Shown: one piece after another, positions 46,618-56,400 of the stretch
Layout: the number at the start of each line of letters is the position of its first letter
Numbering within the stretch: position 1 is the first letter of the stretch
NCBI GenBank assembly: GCA_905221605.1
Contig: CAJNDS010000065.1
Span: 176,001 to 240,000, forward strand
Direction of reading: 5' to 3'
Source: Symbiodinium natans
Taxonomy: Eukaryota; Sar; Dinophyceae; Suessiales; Symbiodiniaceae
DNA length: 64,000 bases
The notes under the pieces: model-generated
The model's database searches: none
Told to the model about the DNA's origin: nothing
The model's input: the letters and a program-made list of their open reading frames with translations, nothing else
Made by a program: the position numbers and the translations under genes

Positions 46618-49600
46618 ATGGACATCGTTTGCCACGTCGTGGGAGGCAATGCCCAGTCAGCTCATGTGCGGGTGGTCACGTACAACGTGCTCTCACCAAC
46701 GCTTTGCTCCCCGAATCGATTTCCACACTGCCGGTCAGAGGACTTGTGGTTGCGATGCATGTGGCTCAGGCAAAGGGAGCTGGAAGAGAAATTGTCAGTT
46801 TGTGTGCTTGCGAGGATCTGCTAGAATCTTTCAGAATCTTGGCTCGCTTCTGGTGCGCGCCAACTGGGCTCCCGGTTTGCACGCCCGCTCTGTGCGATCA
46901 CACTGCTCACCTGAATGTCAACCTACATGCCGCCATTGGTCACTGAGGATGGCCGCGCCTCATCGCCCAGCAGGAGCCTCACGTTGTGCTGCCGAGGTGT
47001 GCCAGTGCTGATAAACTTGTGGATGGTGTGGTGAATTGTGGTGAGTCCCCAAGGCTCGAGGCTGCGCTAGCGGACTCCGTTCCCACAGCGCCTCCTCTAA
47101 CAACGGCTTATGCCAGAGCACATCAGACTTTCGACAGGCGCAGGATTATGCAGAGTTGCACTGCCCGAGGTGTTCTGTTTGCAGGAGGTGGGAGAGCCTC
47201 GAAGTGTGTGCACTTCTTGAACTGTGCTCGTCGGAAGCTGCGTGTGCTTGTGTAACTCTTGTGTCCAAGCATAATTATGAGGTGGATGAGCTCTGGGCAG
47301 GCAAGTTGCACGCATACTTCCAAAGGCGAGGCTGGCACTTTGCCCCTCGGAAGAACTTCAGAGGATTTGGCGAGACTGGGATCCTCTGGGGTACTTGTAG
47401 TTTCTGGGGTCACACTGTGAGGGTTCGCTGAGCCGATCTGAGCCGAATGAGGCCTATGCCATGACGCCCCTGACGCCACTCGGATCTACTCGGTGTATCT
47501 TGGTGCCATGGCCGGTGGCCAATGCTGCTTCCCCACTGGACCCGCAAGGTATTTTCCACCAATTGGTGTGGCCTTGGCTTTTCCCAGTGATATTGAGCTC
47601 GAGGCCGGCAGCTCAGCTCTGCAGTTGTTCAGTGCATGTTCCATACCATGCTTCGTCACAGCAATGTGTGTCATGTGTGTGCTGGGTGAGGAGATCATCA
47701 TGGTCCGTCCCGCTGGGCAGTTGCATCTGGACAGCATGGATAGCGAGGAGACGGTGTGATGGACTCAATAGACTGATAAGATAGGCGTCGACGTGAGGGT
47801 GTGCTATGTGTGTGTTTCAGACCTCTTTGGGGGGGGAAGCGCAAAGGAAGCTAACGTCCCGCTCGTCCACCCGTTGGCAGCGGTTCAAGGCTGGGCAGCG
47901 GATGGTTTTAATAGCTGACTTGCCAACGCTTGGAGAAGGACTGGCTTTTTCCCCAGCGCGCACGGGACGAGGCCATGTTGCGCCACTTTGCACTCTTCAG
48001 ACCCATCAATGTCAGAGAGGCTAGAGCGGCTAGAGAGTCCCGCGTTCTCAGGGAGCAGCCTGGGTTCTTGCAGCTCGAAAGCAGTCACTTGACCCAAGCA
48101 TTCCAGCTCTTCTGGGACATCTACACCCACTGCATGCCATCCGACTGCTCATGCATGCAACAGCTCTCCATAAAACAGTTGCCCCCACGATGCAGCAGAA
48201 ACCCTGCAGCATCAGACGATACGTTTAATTTCATTTAATAGTGCTACATGTTCTCGAGAAGAAGTCTCAAGTTCTATCAGAATGAGCAAACTCCTACAAT
48301 CTGCAACAGAAAAGTGAGGCAAAGTGAGTCTGCTCCACTTCTTACAGTGGAAACCGCGCATAAGAAAGCAAATCTCTGAGGCGTCCCCGCGCCATATGAC
48401 AAAATGTGAAATAGGTAGCTTGAGGCAGGCCACTGCAGTGTAGATCTGTTTTGACATCTCAGGAATCGGCTACTGGCAGCAAGGCTGAAGGCAGCGTTGC
48501 GATCGAGTTAGACGTCACGGCAGCAGGGCCATGTGGGTGACAGGTGAAGTGCGAGTCCAAGAGCTTCATCGCTGCTACGTACCACATGCCGTGCTTGTTC
48601 GATGAACCGGTGCAGAGGCTTTGGTCTCATGACTCATGCTTCATTCCTTAATCCTTTCCTGTGCAGACTTCACTGATCTCCCATGACTTCCTACAGGTGC
48701 CTGATTTCACAGCAGGCTGCCTGTTTTCATATCGTTTTGCAATCGGCTGGGAGTCACAGGGTTTGGCTTGTAACAGGTCCCGGGAAGGTCACCCGCAACA
48801 AAGCTTGCATTAAACGGGTCAGGAAGTCGGTTCCGCGGTAAACCTTCTCCGTGACAAGGCCTTCGTACTTATCTAACCTACCAATGTCATTCAACATCTT
48901 GTGAGGTTAAGGCATTGTTGAAAGCGCGGCATCCTCAACGGCAGACGATGGTTGAAACAGTGTTGAATGCAAACCTGCTTCGGCACTAAACCTTTACACG
49001 TAGAAACCCTTTCTCTGGCAGAGGGAGGGGGACCCCCACGGCCCGCGGCAGGGGGTTTTCAACCCATAGCCAAAATGTATATTGCCATGCACTGTGCGTG
49101 GCCCCAGGCAGGCAAAGGCAATCCACGCAATGCTGCTGCGGGATGCCCTGATGCTGCGATTCCCGCAGGCGAGCACATGCGAGCACACAGTCTCCAATAG
49201 TCTCCATATATGATGTCACTCAGTTCTTTTGGAGAGGAGCGGCTGGTCTTAGCCGGAGACTTTAACACGAAGCCAGAGGACACATCATGAGCTGAGACAT
49301 ATTGGGACAATGACACGCGCATACAGGGAGTGGAGGGAGAGTGCGTTGCTTTTTAAGATTTTTTTCGGATTTTAGAGGACTCCGAGCTCGAAGTGCTGAT
49401 GGAAGGGCAGCTTTCGGAAATGGACGTGGGCCAGTCAAGATTCCTCGCCTTTCGCGCATTCGAGGGCCAGAAGGGGCCAGAGAGTGCCAGCGCACTGCGT
49501 CGCTGCGTTGAACGCTAAGAGCAAGGTGGCCTGGCCAGCGGCGTTGGAGGATCAGGGTCTCGACTTCGCACGCTGGCAGGTGTCACTGGTGTCACATGGT

Positions 49601-51545
49601 GTCACATGGCGACGTCGTGATGTTTCATCGGACTCCATTGTACGGCCTTTAATGGAGAGGCCGGGCCACTCCAACTGCACAATGCCTACGCGCACTGCAA
49701 CCTGGCACGGTCCTTGCATGTCCTGGCTGTGTGTGGCTGAAGGATGATAAGGATGCAAGGATGTACTTGAAAAGCTGTCCCCTTGAGAATGCACCCCTCC
49801 GATGGAAAGGACTACACCAACTATGCTTGGATTGAGGGAAGTCGGGCACTCACATCGTCTTTGCTCATTGTGACTGCCTTCGGCCTTCGTCTGGAACCTG
49901 AAGTAGATCGTCAAATGTCACGAATATGTAACGGATGCCATGGAAGACCTGGCAGAGTTTGCAACCGCTTGCCCTGGTGCCAGGTCCGGCCCCCTTTCGG
50001 GCGACCTTAGACTACATCTTCACCACTTCGCCCATCGAGGCACACCATGGCATATCGCATTTTTTATATTTTTTTCAGCCATCAGATGCGCACGTTTGCG
50101 GTGTGGCGCTTGCCATTGTGGCCCCATGCAGGTGGTGCAAGTCCTTACCCCGCCCCAAGTGCCGCTCGGGGCTCCCGTTCTTCCTACGGCTGAGCCGCCT
50201 GGTTGTCAATGGTATACGAGTCTACTTGGTAAGAGTGGGTCCAGCCATTTACTTCGGAACCCTCTCGGCCCGAGTCGGAAAATGTGAACCCCCGAAACGA
50301 AGAGCCATCTCCTCTCACTACAAAGCGGTATGCAGGGCGGCCTCCCGATAGCATACCAAACAAACCTCGACCATGTAAAACAAGATTCCGATGCTGGCTG
50401 CATTGGAGGCCGCAAACCCGAAAGCGTTAACCCTTGCTTGATCCTGTTTGTGTGCGAGTGTGAGTGTCTTAACCCATTCCAAAACGATGACGCATGATGA
50501 CACGCGCCCCTGCGATGCGGCTCGCCCAGCTGCACAGGAGGAAAAACGATGAGCTTGACATTGCTTTCATTTCTGGATTTCGATTGACACTCCTTGCGAT
50601 GCAGTTTGGCCAGACTTCTTGGTCCCAAACTTGAGACCCTGATTTCGCCGGAGAGAGGCCTTCTTGGGCCCAGCTTGAAATCTTGGGCCCAACTTGAAAT
50701 CTTGGGCCCAACTTTTAACCCTGATTTCGGATGGGCCTTATTGGGCTCAACTTGAAACCCTGATTTCACCGGTTGGGCCTTCTTGGGCCAGCCCTGTTTT
50801 CGCCGGAGGGACGTTCTTGGGCCCAACTACGGACAAAGCAGGGTTCAAAGTTGGGTCCAAGAAAGCACCTCCGACGGAATCAGGGTTTGAAGTTGGGCCC
50901 GCTTCTTGGGCCCCTTCGGCGAAATCAGGGCTTCAAGTTGGAGGGGCCTTCTGGTGCCCAACTTGAGAAACCCGTGATTTCCCCAACTTGAAGCCCTGAC
51001 CAAACCCCTCAAACTTAAACTAATCTCTATGTATGGTGGCCAAGTCATCGGTGGTTAACCGGCTAGTCTCGTCAGCCGCCCCGCGGTTCGCCCCAGCTGT
51101 GCAAGAAGGAAAAAAGCTGAAAAGCTAATCTCCGAAGTTGTTACTCTGCAGTGTGGTTGGTCTGCTTGGCAGGTGGCAACAAAAATGATCTCATTTATGA
51201 GGTCAGATTTGAGATTTTTTCGTCGGCACGTGTCGACGTGGACACATGGCAAGGCTGCGCATTCTTTCTCAAACAGGACCTATCCAAACCCCCGAGCGCA
51301 GGTCGTCCGGCTGTGCGGCGGGGCGAACAAATTAATCCATCACATGTTTGCGTTGTGTTTGCCTCAGCTCAGTTTTCCGACTCTGGACTCTGACCCGGTT
51401 TCCGGTTACAGTATCACTCAATTTCCTCACCCCTTCGAAATTCAGATGTTGTTGGACATGGTGTCGAGCCTCCTCGGATGCGAGTTTCCAGAGATCGAGG
51501 CAGCCGTCAGACCACGTCTTGCTCGCGGCAGACCTGTCCCTGTGA
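46618..51545 (+). CDS. EEP-superfamily phosphatase/nuclease (CCR4/nocturnin-like), about 15 exons
   Basis: The protein has the motifs of the metal-dependent endonuclease/exonuclease/phosphatase fold in order: VVTYNVLSPTLCSP, VFCLQEV, DELWAGKLHAYF, GVALAFPSD, AATYHMPCLF, LVLAGDFNTKPE, TNYAW, FRATLDYIF and QPSDHVLLAADLSL before the stop. The metal and catalytic positions (N, E, H, D/N, D/H) are all kept. Relatives cleave RNA, poly(A), nucleotides or phospholipids; the substrate here is unknown. Exons placed by motif and phase: 46618-46753, 46948-46996, 47154-47187, 47282-47352, 47549-about 47605, 47821-47916, 48544-48609, 49224-49278, 49378-49425, 49660-49709, 49788-49840, 49984-50039, 50132-50196 and 51500-51545. 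One exon near 49050-49100 (MYIAMHCAWPQA) is tentative. Introns are GT-, GC- or GA-AG. The start is uncertain: the ATG at 46618 opens the frame, but upstream sequence is also open. Length is about 300 residues, normal for the domain. Confidence 0.85.
47185..47285 (+). other. 94-bp intron flanked by GAGGTGG direct repeats
   Basis: The intron (47188-47281, GT-AG) lies between CLQE and VDELW of the EEP gene. GAGGTGG occurs at 47185-47191 and again at 47279-47285, so the repeat distance equals the intron length. This is the signature of DNA inserted with a target-site duplication that then provided both splice sites. Canonical GT and AG both fall within the repeat. Confidence 0.75.
49275..49380 (+). 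other. 99-bp GA-AG intron flanked by AGAGGAC direct repeats
   Basis: AGAGGAC occurs at 49275-49281 and 49374-49380, bracketing an intron between GDFNTKPE and DSELEVLMEG of the EEP gene. The precise junction slides within the repeat. The choice 49279-49377 gives GA at the 5' end and AG at the 3' end and keeps frame. Reading through instead meets TGA after PEDTS. Confidence 0.75.
50620..51005. repeat. Clustered direct and inverted repeats inside the last EEP intron
   Basis: A unit built around GGGCCCAACTTGAAACCCTG, ATTTCGCCGGA and GGGCCTTCTTGGG recurs about five times in direct orientation between 50620 and 50830. It then recurs in reverse complement (for example ATCAGGGTTTGAAGTTGGGCC at 50880-50900 and ATCAGGGCTTCAAGTTGG at 50925-50942), before two more direct copies to 51000. 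The whole block lies within the 1.3-kb intron 50197-51499. Opposed copies could fold into long hairpins in DNA or pre-mRNA. Confidence 0.8.
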
Positions 51546-52134
51546 ATCAGCTCGGCGGCGGCTCGGAGAATGTTTGAAGTGGACTTGAAAGCGACAACGG
51601 TCAAATCTGCTTCTGGCCGCTAGAGTTTGCACAGACTAGTAGAGTAATTATTAGAGAGGATGGTGGCAACTCGGTTGACGGCCTGAGTTGATGCTGGCGC
51701 TCCGAAAATGCAACTGGCACAAATGTGGCACTCTTGCAGTAGCAATTGTGGACCGGTTGTAGGTTCGCTTCACAAGATCTGCCATATATAGCACAAATGA
51801 CTGCCATTTACGAAGGTAAGGCTTGTATTTCGTGCAATGCGGTGCACTGTCTATCGAAAGTATATGCATGCAGGGAGTCAAAACGCCATTTAATTATCTG
51901 TCTCCGTGTGGAGTGCTCGGGCCGAGAGCTTGCAACGAGATCTGTGCATGTCGCAGCTGTTCGCCGATCACCGTAACCCCCTTCGTGATGTATCTCGAGA
52001 AATCCATGGGCATGAATCTGCAGCACGGGCACCACAAGAGAACAATGAACCGACAGTTTTCAAAGTGCGACTCCATGTCCCATGTGTGTCATGGCAGCTT
52101 TCTGGTGACCTTGGCCACGGCGGCAGCGTTTCAG
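51546..52134. other. Short spacer between EEP and sulfotransferase-like genes
   Basis: About 590 bp separate the EEP stop from the first recognised sulfotransferase motif. A possible first coding exon is present at 51798-51816: ATG opens MTAIYE and runs to GAAG|GTAAGG, a strong donor. I could not find an intermediate exon that joins its phase to the exon beginning at 52135, so the true start of the second gene is open. Confidence 0.4.
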
Positions 52135-55008
52135 GTCCTGGATGTCGGGCCTCCACGGACAGGCACGCAAACGACCCTTGGCAGAGTGGATGCGAGGATA
52201 TAGGTGACTGAAGGCCGAATGAGTCCGAGAGCTGCCAGGAACGAAAAAAGTTGAAGTTGCCTCAAGTCTGCCTCGTAGGTTGAGACATGTTGCGATGTTT
52301 TGGGAATTCTGGAACAAGCGATTCGATTCTCCCATAGTCATCAAGCTCGGCGTATCATTGGTCAAGAGGTAGTCCCAAATCCATCGCCTTTCCTTTCGAG
52401 GCTGAAGGCGGCCTTGGAGGTTTACGGGTTCCGGGCGCTGCACACGAGCTACAACTACACGGCGAGGCTGCCCTGGTGCGAGTACCTTTTTGGCGGCCGC
52501 TTGCCTTCTCTTCTCAGCTGCCCCCCAATACGTAACACTTGAGGGTCAATATTGACCGCGGCCACAACGATGAAAAGCTGCAAAACCCAGGCGGAGCTCT
52601 TGAGCCTGCGCTTCGCACTCTGGATGGATACGACACAGCCATGGACGAGCCTTTCCATCTCGTCTACAAGGAGGTGCAGAGCATAGAGCGGCTCTGACTT
52701 CTATTGCAGCTTCGAATGCCTGCGGCTATTTGCTGCTTGCTGCCTGTGGCACAGGTCATGGAGGCCTTTCCAGAATCCAAGTTTCTGCTGCCGGTAAAGG
52801 ATCCCGATGAGTGGTATGATGCTGGGGCTGAGCCTATTTTTTTTGTGTTTGGCTGGGAGGGGGTGGGGGGGGGGGGGTTTCGGCGTCTGTCCGATTTTCC
52901 CCGGCTGCCGGCAAGCTGCAAAGTGGCAACCCTTTGTTGTCGACATCCATCGAGCCGAACCCTGCGTTCGATCCATGTCGATTCTGGTTCATTCCGTCAT
53001 CCGAACTCAAAATCCTAGAAGCATCTCCTCTCACCTTAGGACAACGTCCTCGCCGCGGGCCAAGACCTGAACATGGACCTTGAGGAGGCCTTGGGAGACC
53101 CTCGCGGAAGTTGAGGGTCCATGCCTCGCCGTTCGCATCCCGATCTCGTGTCGCTTTTTTAAGGAGCGAAGGTCAGTTGAAAGTTGAAAGTCCTTCTTCC
53201 TTTGTGAGCGTCTTTCGGGTCTCGGCTTCACATGTGTGGGGGCTACCGTGTTAAGCCTTAAACCCTTAAACCCCGAAGTCGCCTTTTCGGAATCTCGGAG
53301 ATGCGGCCGGACCAGAGCTTCAAGTCGATTGGCGCAGATGGAACACTTATGGAACTGTGGAACCTGATAAACTTTATAAACGGACTTGTGTTGTGGAACG
53401 TTTTGCATGTTGGGACTGCGGACTCCAGGCCGCAGCCACCCATGAGATGTCCTCCGGCTTCGATTACTTGGCGGCCATGACCCTTCGGATCCCCTCGATG
53501 AGGACTGGGGTCGGCTCTCTTTGCAGGAGTGTGAAGCTAAGTCAGCTAAGTTCACGAGTACACAATCTGACAGTCACTTACGAGGACAACTGCGCGACTC
53601 AAGGTGACTCAATGCCCTCCCAATTTGCAGAGGACCTGCAGTGGCTGCATCAACTGGGGCTGCGACTTCCTGTGCCTTGGGGAATCTGGCAGACTTTGCT
53701 GAGGGCACGTGCACTGCACCCTTAAATGCTTTTGGTTCTTCCTCGCGTCTACCGGGTCTACCGTCTACCAGGCTCCCTTGGGGTACGTTCGGAACTTTCG
53801 GTCTACTATGGGATCCCGCTCAGACCATTCGAGTGTGCGGCGCCCTCCGGCAAGTTGCATCCACACAATCGCAAAGATCTTAGATCTAGGAATATCTATG
53901 AACAGGCGCAAACGGGGCCCGCAGCATCCGAAGAGAAAGAACTCCAAGGGCAACGTATTGTGCGAAGCACTATCGAAGCACTCAGCTAACCGCCACTTCG
54001 AGCCTAACAAGCCTCGAATGGACAAAGGAATGTTACTGGGAAGCCAAACCGGGAACGATGTGTCGCTTCATACCGGGCACACATCGAGGCGGTGCAGGCT
54101 CAGCCTATGGGTTCGGCGGCGTATGTTTCAGAGGGGTTGAGCTCAAGTGGAACCCGCTGTTAAGCCATAACAAATGCTTCAAGTGGGAACAATGGGAGTT
54201 GTCGTTCGGAATAGCAGCATAGCAGCCTCAATTCATGCCAAGTCGACTTTGAATTCCTTGGAGCAGTGTCTGGAGTCTGGGAAATTCGAGATGTCTAGTT
54301 GAAGAGTGTTCTGGATGCGCGTGCCAACGCTATATAGCTGATGCCATCTGATACCTGTACAAAGGCTGGTAAGATGTTAACACGAGGTCAGAAGGTCTGA
54401 AAACTCTTTTGAAACCATCCACAAGAAGCTTCGTCAGCAATAGGAGGGTTGGGCATCAAGTTGGCGGATTCGGCCATGAAAGATGCATCATACGTCATAC
54501 GTCATACGTCATACGTCAGGCTTTTTGTAGCTATGCCCTGCGTGATGCGCTCTTGTCGTTGAGCTCTCAGACTCACTGCCAGATGACGTGTCGGAAACGC
54601 ATCTGTCAAGTTGAAACTGGCTTTCGGAGTGGTGTGACGCTTTATTACGCGTCATGGCGCTCCCAGTCGCATGCTGAATTGCACCCTGTTACTTCCCTTC
54701 GCAGAGGCCACCATTCCATCTCACAGGCTGCTGCTGTTTCATTTCTCAGATGGCTGGGCGGCCTTGTCCCACTTCCTTGGCCAGCCCATTCCAGAGACCT
54801 GGCTGTTAGACAGACTGAAGACCGTGAGACTAATGTGAGACTTAAATCTCTCCATCTCCATCCTCAGAGCTGCAGAGGTGCGCCTTGTTGTACTCTCAGA
54901 GCCGAGGATAGGCCCTTCCCGTACGTCGACGATTTCTTCGAAGAGCCATTTGCCTTGAAGAGAAGGAGAGACAAGCAAAGAATCATCAAAAGGCATGGCA
55001 GAGAATGA
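52135..55008 (+). CDS. Sulfotransferase-like P-loop protein (Sulfotransfer_4 type), multi-exon
   Basis: Motifs appear in family order: VLDVGPPRTGTQT (phosphosulfate-binding loop), LKAALEVYGF, LHTSYNYTARLPWCEYLF, LDGYDTAMDEPFHLVYKE, AFPESKFLLPVKDPDEWYD, WGCDF, CVASYRAHIEAVQ, DGWAALSHFLGQPIPD and RPFPYVDDFFEEPF, then a basic tail to TGA at 55006-55008. Relatives use a P-loop fold to bind PAPS-like nucleotides; many members, expanded in dinoflagellates, have no known substrate. Exons fixed by phase: to 52172, 52401-52495, 52591-52673, 52755-52817, 53040-about 53105, 53642-53671, 54044-54097, 54750-54793 and 54907-55008. One or two exons between 53105 and 54749 remain unplaced, including the segment before DGW. 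The 5' end is not fixed (ATG at 51798 is possible). Introns include GA-AG (52173, 52818, 54794), GC-AG (52496) and GT-AG (52674). Confidence 0.82.
54489..54516. repeat. (CATACGT)4 short tandem repeat
   Basis: Four perfect 7-bp units in an intron or unplaced part of the sulfotransferase-like gene. It is probably slippage-derived. Confidence 0.9.
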
Positions 55009-55019
55009 GAGTAAAGATT

Positions 55020-55026
55020 AAAAGAA

Positions 55027-55070
<44 letters not shown>

Positions 55071-55170
55071 CCTGTGCGCGCGGAGGGTCCTTTGGGCCCT
55101 TCAAGCCCCGTAGTAGAAGAAGAAGAAGAAGAAGAAGAGAGAGGGGGGGAGAGAGACAGAGAGAGACAGA
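55020..55170. repeat. GA/GAA composite repeat immediately 3' of the sulfotransferase-like gene
   Basis: (GA)n at about 55030-55066, then a GC-rich core (GCGCGCCTGTGCGCG... CCCTTCAAGCCCCGTAGTAG), then (AAG)n to about 55138 and GA/G-rich text to 55170. The same order of parts recurs at 58015-58140 and, in a weaker form, at 58320-58400 and 62430-62535. It may serve as the 3' flank of the upstream gene. Confidence 0.7.
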
Positions 55171-55481
55171 ACGAACGACGTCGCTATGAACCTGCACCTG
55201 GTCACAAGGCTGTGAGGTTGGGCAAGCCGCACAACGACGACTGACTACCACGCTAAGAAGGATGTCAAGGGGACAGCTCGCAACAGTCGGAGTCGGGCGA
55301 GTCCGGCCAGTCTTGACCACCCGTCAGCCTGACAAAAGAAAAGAAGAACTACCAACCCTCCCAACCGACCCAGTCCACGTTAGCCATGCCAAGAAACAAC
55401 GAACAAAGGCCACCATCACAAGGCAAGCAAGGCCTCCAAGCGAGAAAGGAAAGGAAGAAGGAAAACGACCGAGAGACAAGA

Positions 55482-55541
55482 GACAGAGAGACAGAGAGAG
55501 AGAGAGAGAGCGCGAGAGAAAGAGAGAGAGAAAACAGCAGC
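55482..55541. repeat. (GA)n microsatellite
   Basis: About 60 bp of GA/CGAGA repeat. The plus frame 55262-55558 across it is Arg/Glu/Lys-rich and is not called as a gene. Confidence 0.85.
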
Positions 55542-55667
55542 CCACTCAAGCAACTTGACAAAGCGTGAACCTGCGAGACAGAGCGTCAAGTCCAAAGTCC
55601 CCACCGCGGAGAAACAACTTAAAATGGAAAACGAAGGGGGGGAACGCGATGTATGAGAAACAGGCGG

Positions 55668-56375
55668 TTACCGCCGGTCACCATCACGATGCTCACGATG
55701 CTCTCGACGGTCCCTCTTCGGGGAGCGACGCCAGGCCAGGAAGATTCTCAGAAGAGGCACGCCTCTTGCTTTTCTTAGCCATCTCGCCAGTGGAGAGTGG
55801 CACCCCCAAACCCTAACAGCAGCGCTGTCCGCTTCAGAAGAGGCCCGAGGACGTTGCTCTAACAGCTTGGCATAGGCGAAAGGACGCGAAGGCTTGTACC
55901 GAAGGTCCAACGCGGTGTGCCGCCCGCACTCTCCACCCACGGGGAAGACGCGCACGATTTCCTCTCTGGCGGAAAGAACTTCCCGTAGTTCGGCACGCAC
56001 CTGCATCTGTACAGAGGGGTTCGGAATGTGCGCCAACAACGGATCCAAATCCGACATAACAAGGGTGTAGAGCTCATCCTTGACCTGCCATAGGCCCGTC
56101 TTCGCTTTAACCAGGGCCTGCATGCGCTCATCCAGGGCCTTCAGCCCTTCCCATCTGGTACGGGTGGTGGCCGACCAATCCGAGAGGCCGTCCTCGAGCT
56201 TCGCGACGCGGGCCTCCAGCGACATGGGAAAGCGAGGGGGCGGCAGGGCGCGAGAGAAGGACGAAGGGCGAGAGAAGGGCAAAATGGCTTCATGAGCATC
56301 AGTGTCGCGTCCGGGAAAAGAAGAGCGAGACCGGTCCGCAAACAGAGGGTCAACACCTGGTGCCAGACCAAACAT
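55668..56375 (-). CDS. Unrecognised 235-aa frame with coiled-coil-like middle
   Basis: The middle of this minus-strand frame is strikingly protein-like: MSLEARVAKLEDGLSDWSAT then LKALDERMQALVKAKTGLWQ, VKDELYTLVMSDLDPLLAHI and VQMQVRAELREVLSAREEIV. Acidic and basic residues are spaced as in a coiled coil. The first 50 residues and the Arg-rich end (RREHREHRDGDRR) look less conserved. No family is recognised. It diverges from the decayed plus-strand frame that starts 25 bp away, and both sit in a GA-rich repeat zone, so a mobile or recently duplicated element is possible. Confidence 0.4.
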   Translation of the reverse strand: MFGLAPGVDPLFADRSRSSFPGRDTDAHEAILPFSRPSSFSRALPPPRFPMSLEARVAKLEDGLSDWSATTRTRWEGLKALDERMQALVKAKTGLWQVKDELYTLVMSDLDPLLAHIPNPSVQMQVRAELREVLSAREEIVRVFPVGGECGRHTALDLRYKPSRPFAYAKLLEQRPRASSEADSAAVRVWGCHSPLARWLRKARGVPLLRIFLAWRRSPKRDRREHREHRDGDRR

Positions 56376-56400
56376 CGGCGGCAGAGCAAGTGACCGCTAG

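Noticed and set aside
47479..47484. CTCGGA repeat (47346 and 47479) as a third intron target duplication
   Set aside because: Cutting within this repeat gives no AG at the 3' end, whereas 47353-47548 (GA-AG) gives a phase-correct join to GVALAFPSD.
53031..53555. 174-codon minus frame
   Set aside because: It is the shadow of the plus-strand sulfotransferase-like gene, whose exon 53040-53105 fits the family and phase.
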